DNA of 37,349 nt from an uncultured Roseburia sp. (GTDB lineage: Bacteria; Bacillota; Clostridia; Lachnospirales; Lachnospiraceae): the NCBI GenBank assembly GCA_947062675.1, contig CAMSQM010000028.1, forward strand, positions 1 to 37,349, given 5' to 3'. Each line of letters opens with the position of its first letter. Position 1 is the stretch's first letter. Shown one piece after another: positions 33,521-37,349 of the stretch. Under the pieces are notes generated by a model. It ran no database searches and was not told the DNA's origin. It saw only the letters and a list, made by a program, of their open reading frames with translations. The position numbers and the translations under genes were made by a program.

Positions 33521-34432
33521 ATGGGGAGCGTATGTTTTGTGATTCTGAATTACAGGACGTTTCGGGAGGCGGCTGCCTGTGCCAGGTCCGTTCTGGACAC
33601 GCAGACATATCCGGATATCCGGATCGTGATTGTGGACAACGGTTCGGCGAACGGGAGCGCAGAGAAACTAAGGGAGCAGTTTGCCGGGGAGGAGCGCGTT
33701 CATGTGATTGCGGCGGAGCGCAATCTCGGTTTTGCGCAGGGAAACAATCTGGGAATCCGGTATGTGAGAGAGCATTTCTCCCCGGAATTTATCGTGGTGG
33801 CGAACAGTGATATTCTTTTTTCGCAGAGGGATTACTGTGAGCAGCTGTTCCGGATCTACCGTGACCGGCCATTTGCCATTCTGGGCGGGGATATCGTCGA
33901 TGCCACCGGAACGCAGCATTTTAACCCGGTCGCGCGGGAGCGCAGGTATACGCTGAAGTATATGCGCAGACAGGTACTGGTCTCCAGGGCGAAGGCCGTG
34001 GCGTTTTCCATGATAAAGAGTTTTCATCTGAGCGGTCTTTTTTTGGGGCGCAGCGGGGAGAGGACAGGGGGAAATCAGGCTACGAGAGAGGTGGAGGGAA
34101 AGTCCGTGGCGGCGGACAGCCGGATTGAGGAGGAACTCACCGGTGTTTTGCTCCACGGGTGCTGTCTGGTGTTTTCGCAGGATTTTTTCCGGGAGATGGA
34201 TGGATTTTACGAAAAAACATTTCTCTATGCGGAGGAAGAGATCCTGTATTATCTGGCGCTGAAAAAGGGACTTGTGACGCTTTACTCGCCGCGGGTCGGC
34301 TGTATGCATAAGGAGGCTGTGACGACGAACACCATCCGGAAGGATCTCTGTGATGCAAAAATCTTCTATTTTTCCCACATCACGAAATCATACCGGATTT
34401 TTCTGAAGCTGATGAAGGAATATGAGCGATGA
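33521..34432 (+). CDS. glycosyltransferase family 2 (rhamnosyltransferase-like)
   Basis: A 303-residue GT-A enzyme starting VCFVILNYRTFREAAACARS. The nucleotide site IVIVDNGS is at about 35-42, NLGFAQGNNLGIRY at 68-81, and the DxD-equivalent NSD at 95-97. The class resembles bacterial rhamnosyltransferases, which fits dTDP-rhamnose made in the locus, but the specificity is an inference. A charged insert around 175-205 (GERTGGNQATREVEGKS) looks atypical. ATG 33521 is chosen because AGGAGGG (33503-33509) precedes it; an in-frame ATG at 33392 overlaps the previous gene. The flippase gene overlaps its stop (ATGA). Confidence 0.87.
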   Translation: MGSVCFVILNYRTFREAAACARSVLDTQTYPDIRIVIVDNGSANGSAEKLREQFAGEERVHVIAAERNLGFAQGNNLGIRYVREHFSPEFIVVANSDILFSQRDYCEQLFRIYRDRPFAILGGDIVDATGTQHFNPVARERRYTLKYMRRQVLVSRAKAVAFSMIKSFHLSGLFLGRSGERTGGNQATREVEGKSVAADSRIEEELTGVLLHGCCLVFSQDFFREMDGFYEKTFLYAEEEILYYLALKKGLVTLYSPRVGCMHKEAVTTNTIRKDLCDAKIFYFSHITKSYRIFLKLMKEYER

Positions 34433-35853
34433 GTGAAGAGACAAAAGGGAGTAAGGTAATCCGGGCCGGAATCGGTTATACGGTGGGAAATTATCTGCTG
34501 AAAGGGCTGACATTTCTGACAGTCCCTCTTTTTTCACGGCTTCTGTCCACTGCCGAGTACGGTGTGTTCAACGCTTATCTGGCGTATCAGACAATTCTCT
34601 ATCTGCTCGTGGGACTGGCGCTTCACACAAGTCTGAAAAATGCGAAGTACCGGTACAAAGAGGAATTTGACCGGTATAATTCCGGCTGCATTCTGCTTGT
34701 GATCCTGCATCTGCTGCTCTGGCTGTTTGCCTGCAACCTGTTTTACCCGCTTTACGGCGGGGCGGCGGGGTTCTCCAGGGTGGTGGTGAATGTGCTGCTG
34801 CTGGACAGCTTCGGGACGGCGCTGATTCAGTTTTTTAACGTATATGTGGGGATTTATTACCGCTACATATCTTTTCTGAAGCTGTCGGTATTTCATGCAG
34901 TGGCGAATCTTGCGCTGTCCGTGCTGCTGATTCTGACGCTGTTTCGGGACGACCGGGCGACGGGCAGGATTTTCGGGAATGCGGTTCCCGCGGTGATGGC
35001 GGCTGTCGTGATTATCTGGTATTTCTGGAGGAAAGCCGCGCCGGTTTTAAACCCGGAGCAGGTGCGCTTTGCCGTGGGTTACAGTCTGCCGATGATACCG
35101 CACGGCATTTCACAGGTGATCCTCTCACAGTTTGACCGCATTATGATAAAAGATATGATCGGCGAGTCGCAGGCCGGAATTTACAGTTTTGCCTACACGA
35201 TTTTTTCGGTGGTCAATGTGACGGCAAATTCGCTGGGGAATGTCTGGGGGCCGTGGTTCTATGAAAAAATGGCAGCGGAGGAGTATGAAACAATCCGTTC
35301 CCGCAGCAGCAGATTTGCGTACGGCATGCTGCTTTTTTCCGGGATGGTAATGCTCGGGTCGCCGGAGCTGGTGATCTTTCTGGGGGACCGGGGATACCGG
35401 GATGCGATGTATTCCGTGATTCCGATTGTTGCGGGCGGATATTTTATGTTTTTATATACATTTCCGTCCGGAGTGGAGTATTATTATGAAAAGACGAAAT
35501 ATATCGCGCTGGGGACCGGGATGGCCGCGGCCGTCAACATCATTCTCAACAGTATTTTTATCCGCTCTGCGGGATATCAGGCAGCTGCTTACACGACGCT
35601 TGTGACATATTTTCTGTATTTTCTGTTTCACTGTCTGATTGCCCGCCGGATTCAGAAAGAGTGCGTATTTGAGATGGGGAAGCTGCTTTTTTACAGCGCC
35701 GCCGCGCTGCTTGCGGGGGCCGGTTCGCTTCTCCTGCTCCGGAACGCCCCGGCACGGTGGGGACTGCTGGCGCTGACCGCGGTGTATTCGCTGTGGTGGC
35801 TGGAGCGGGAGTTTGCATTTCTGGGAAAATTAAAAAGCAGAATTATGAAATAA
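34429..35853 (+). CDS. Wzx-type oligosaccharide flippase
   Basis: A 474-residue integral membrane protein of the polysaccharide-transport (MATE/MOP) superfamily with about 12-14 helices. The start GYTVGNYLLKGLTFLTVPLF, then FSRLLSTAEYGVFNAYL, is the family signature, and GYSLPMIPHGISQVILSQFD with DRIMIKDMIGESQAGIYSFA marks the second half. It moves the lipid-linked repeat unit across the membrane. It is translationally coupled to the preceding glycosyltransferase. Length is usual. The LicD gene follows after 19 bp. Confidence 0.93.
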   Translation: MSEETKGSKVIRAGIGYTVGNYLLKGLTFLTVPLFSRLLSTAEYGVFNAYLAYQTILYLLVGLALHTSLKNAKYRYKEEFDRYNSGCILLVILHLLLWLFACNLFYPLYGGAAGFSRVVVNVLLLDSFGTALIQFFNVYVGIYYRYISFLKLSVFHAVANLALSVLLILTLFRDDRATGRIFGNAVPAVMAAVVIIWYFWRKAAPVLNPEQVRFAVGYSLPMIPHGISQVILSQFDRIMIKDMIGESQAGIYSFAYTIFSVVNVTANSLGNVWGPWFYEKMAAEEYETIRSRSSRFAYGMLLFSGMVMLGSPELVIFLGDRGYRDAMYSVIPIVAGGYFMFLYTFPSGVEYYYEKTKYIALGTGMAAAVNIILNSIFIRSAGYQAAAYTTLVTYFLYFLFHCLIARRIQKECVFEMGKLLFYSAAALLAGAGSLLLLRNAPARWGLLALTAVYSLWWLEREFAFLGKLKSRIMK

Positions 35854-35872
35854 GGAGAGGGAGGACAGGCAG

Positions 35873-36682
35873 ATGAAGACATTAAATATGGAAGAAATCC
35901 ATGAGGTTGCGCTGGGAATTCTGAAAAAAATTGATGAGATTACCGCAAAGCTGGACCTGCAGTATTTTCTTGCGTACGGCACGCTGATCGGTGCGGTACG
36001 CGATCACGGGTTTATTCCGTGGGACGATGATGTGGATATTATGATGTTCCGGAAGGATTATGATATTTTTGCGGAATATTGTATTTCTCACGAGAAAGAG
36101 ATCAGCCCTTACCGGCTGTGTTCCCTGAAAACAAATCCGGACTATCCTCACATGATTGACCGGCTCTGCGATTCCAGATATCCGATCCGGGTGAAAAACG
36201 AGGTGCCGTGCGGCCAGGGGGTCTTTGTGGATATTTATCCGCTGGACGGGATGGGAAGTGATCTGAAAGCGCTGCAGCCGGTGATTAAAAAATGCCACAG
36301 GCTGGCGGATCGTGATTTCTGGTCGACACGCGTTCATTTTGAGATACCCGGAAAGTGGTACCGGACGCCGGATAAGTTCATCCGCTATTGTCTGGCAAAA
36401 TACAGGGGAAAGGAGTATTATGAGAAGCAGCTGGCTGTTATGGGTGAGCTGTTCGATTTTGAGGACAGTAAGTATATCGGGGTGATCACCTGGGGAACTG
36501 ATATGATGTATTTTGACAAGCGGTTGTTCGGGCGTGCGATCAGGATGCAGTTTCAGGATTTTCAGGCGCCGGTGCCGGTGGGATACGACCGGATTTTAAA
36601 GAAGCTGTACGGGGATTACAAAAAGCTTCCCCCGCAGAAGAAGAGGAGGGCGCAGCATCACTATCTGGCTTATAAAAAATGA
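35873..36682 (+). CDS. LicD family phosphotransferase-like protein
   Basis: A 269-residue LicD/fukutin-type protein. Hallmarks are YFLAYGTLIGAVRDHGFIPW at 31-50 and the nucleotidyltransferase-like DDDVDI at 51-56. LicD proteins add phosphocholine or other phospho-substituents to cell-surface glycans; members of capsule loci are often used to attach phosphate-linked groups. The substituent here is unknown, and no choline-activating gene (licC) is in the window. AAGGAGAGGGAGG precedes the ATG. It is the last gene of the capsule run. Confidence 0.9.
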   Translation: MKTLNMEEIHEVALGILKKIDEITAKLDLQYFLAYGTLIGAVRDHGFIPWDDDVDIMMFRKDYDIFAEYCISHEKEISPYRLCSLKTNPDYPHMIDRLCDSRYPIRVKNEVPCGQGVFVDIYPLDGMGSDLKALQPVIKKCHRLADRDFWSTRVHFEIPGKWYRTPDKFIRYCLAKYRGKEYYEKQLAVMGELFDFEDSKYIGVITWGTDMMYFDKRLFGRAIRMQFQDFQAPVPVGYDRILKKLYGDYKKLPPQKKRRAQHHYLAYKK

Positions 36683-36698
36683 GAGGGGAGGAGAATAA

Positions 36699-37349
36699 AT
36701 GCTAAGAGGGGATCAGAAAAAAGGAAAGAAGTTTCTTTGCGCGCTGCTTGCAGGAGCGCTGATTATGGGAGAGGCAGTCAGTGTCAGCGCTTCCGGTCCG
36801 GCATCGCAGATACTCAAAGAGGCTGCCGGGGCAGGTGCACAAAAGGACGGGGTGACCGGGGGGACACAAACCGGAAGTTTCCCGGAGTCGGAGACAGAGA
36901 GCGGAACGACGCAGGAGCCGGGGGAAGGAAATATTCCGGAGAACGACACGGAAGCCGGAAGCGGAACGGGCATGTCCGGTTCTGATCAGAGCGGCGGACC
37001 GGAGAGCGGTGCCGAAGACGCCGTTGCCCAGGGACCTGGAGATGAGGCGCAGGAGCCGCTGGATGAGCCCGGAGCGGAGCTTTCAGATGGGCAGCCCGGA
37101 GACGGGAATGAAGCGGAAGCCGGAGGCGGAGAGGAAGGCGGAGAACAGCCGGAAAGCGCTGCGGATACCGGAGAAGAAGGACCGGAAACAGACGGCGCAC
37201 AGCCCGGGCCGCTGGATGAGCCCGGAGCGGAGCTTTCAGATGAGCAGCCCGGAGACGGGAATGAAGCGGAAGCCGGAAGCGGAGAGGAAGGCGAAGAACA
37301 GCCGGAAAGCGCTGCGGATACCGGAGAAGAAGGACCGGAAACAGACGGC
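36699..37349 (+). CDS. secreted acidic repeat protein, 3' end beyond the window
   Basis: ATG 36699, with GGGGAGGAG 9 bp upstream, opens a frame of 217 codons that runs off the right edge. Residues 1-31 are a signal peptide (KKGKKFLCALLAGALIMGEA with VSVSA before the cut). From about residue 40 on it is low-complexity, acidic and rich in Glu, Gly, Pro, Ala and Ser, with no predicted helices or folded domain. A 51-residue unit (PLDEPGAELSD start) repeats from residue 120. This is a disordered stalk or linker; the functional domain must lie to the right. Surface attachment or wall binding is plausible but not shown. Confidence 0.75.
   Translation, partial: MLRGDQKKGKKFLCALLAGALIMGEAVSVSASGPASQILKEAAGAGAQKDGVTGGTQTGSFPESETESGTTQEPGEGNIPENDTEAGSGTGMSGSDQSGGPESGAEDAVAQGPGDEAQEPLDEPGAELSDGQPGDGNEAEAGGGEEGGEQPESAADTGEEGPETDGAQPGPLDEPGAELSDEQPGDGNEAEAGSGEEGEEQPESAADTGEEGPETDG
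37056..37349 (+). repeat. 153-bp in-frame tandem repeat (51 residues), about 1.9 copies seen
   Basis: The sequence from 37056 to 37208 recurs from 37209 to the window edge with only scattered base changes, for example GAT-GGG to GAT-GAG and GGC to AGC. The period is divisible by three, so the coding frame is kept. The true copy number lies beyond the edge. Confidence 0.9.

Noticed and set aside
1..37349. CRISPR arrays, tRNA or rRNA genes, insertion sequences
   Set aside because: I looked for regularly spaced repeats, tRNA-like ends and transposase motifs and saw none. The repeats present are coding heptads and the 51-residue unit.

Overview
The window looks like the chromosome of a Clostridia member of the family Lachnospiraceae (Bacillota). 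The grounds are strong AGGAGG-type ribosome sites, TTGNNN/TATAAT promoters with extended -10 TG motifs, a cdaA-cdaR-glmM block, a comFC-yvyF-like pair, a TetR-MMPL-heptad-repeat trio, and a Gram-positive Wzx-type capsule locus. I cannot name a species. Every convincing intact gene lies on the + strand; the only - strand gene is a decayed acetyltransferase.

Region by region. (1) About 1-3754 is visibly AT-richer than the rest. It holds small accessory genes: a GNAT pseudogene, a TfoX-N protein, a GyrI-like ligand-binding protein, and a compact run of unrecognised small proteins that includes a 57-residue two-helix membrane peptide. A perfect 11-bp inverted repeat (3801-3835) marks the change to GC-richer DNA. 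(2) About 3918-10530 holds a DUF308/HdeD membrane protein, a small conserved protein, a TetR regulator, an MMPL/RND exporter and an 892-residue secreted protein built of Leu/Gly heptad repeats. (3) 10666-11815 is comFC plus a yvyF-like zinc protein, closed by a strong terminator. (4) 12068-18531 appears to be one operon from an extended -10 promoter: two membrane proteins, cdaA (c-di-AMP synthase), cdaR, glmM, an HPr phosphocarrier and rfbD. It ends in a long rod-like hairpin with a T-run. (5) 18815-36682 is a surface polysaccharide locus with its own promoter: rfbB, rfbA, rfbC (dTDP-L-rhamnose), a polyprenyl-phosphate sugar transferase, a Wzz-like protein fused to a Walker-A-less kinase-like domain, a DUF6077-type membrane protein split by one in-frame TGA, five glycosyltransferases, a large GT-C-like membrane protein, an NAD-dependent epimerase, a Wzx flippase and LicD. 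(6) From 36699 to the window edge runs an incomplete secreted acidic protein with a 153-bp tandem repeat.

How the parts fit. GlmM makes glucosamine-1-phosphate for the wall and is known to bind and restrain CdaA in other Firmicutes. RfbA, B, C and D make dTDP-rhamnose. The sugar transferase starts a lipid-linked oligosaccharide, the glycosyltransferases extend it, Wzx flips it, the Wzz-like protein probably sets length and LicD may add a phospho-substituent. No textbook Wzy polymerase and no separate BY-kinase/phosphatase pair is visible. The least conventional points are the pseudokinase-Wzz fusion, the TGA-split membrane protein, the cdaA-to-rfbD operon, the heptad-repeat exporter partner and the unknown AT-rich cassette.
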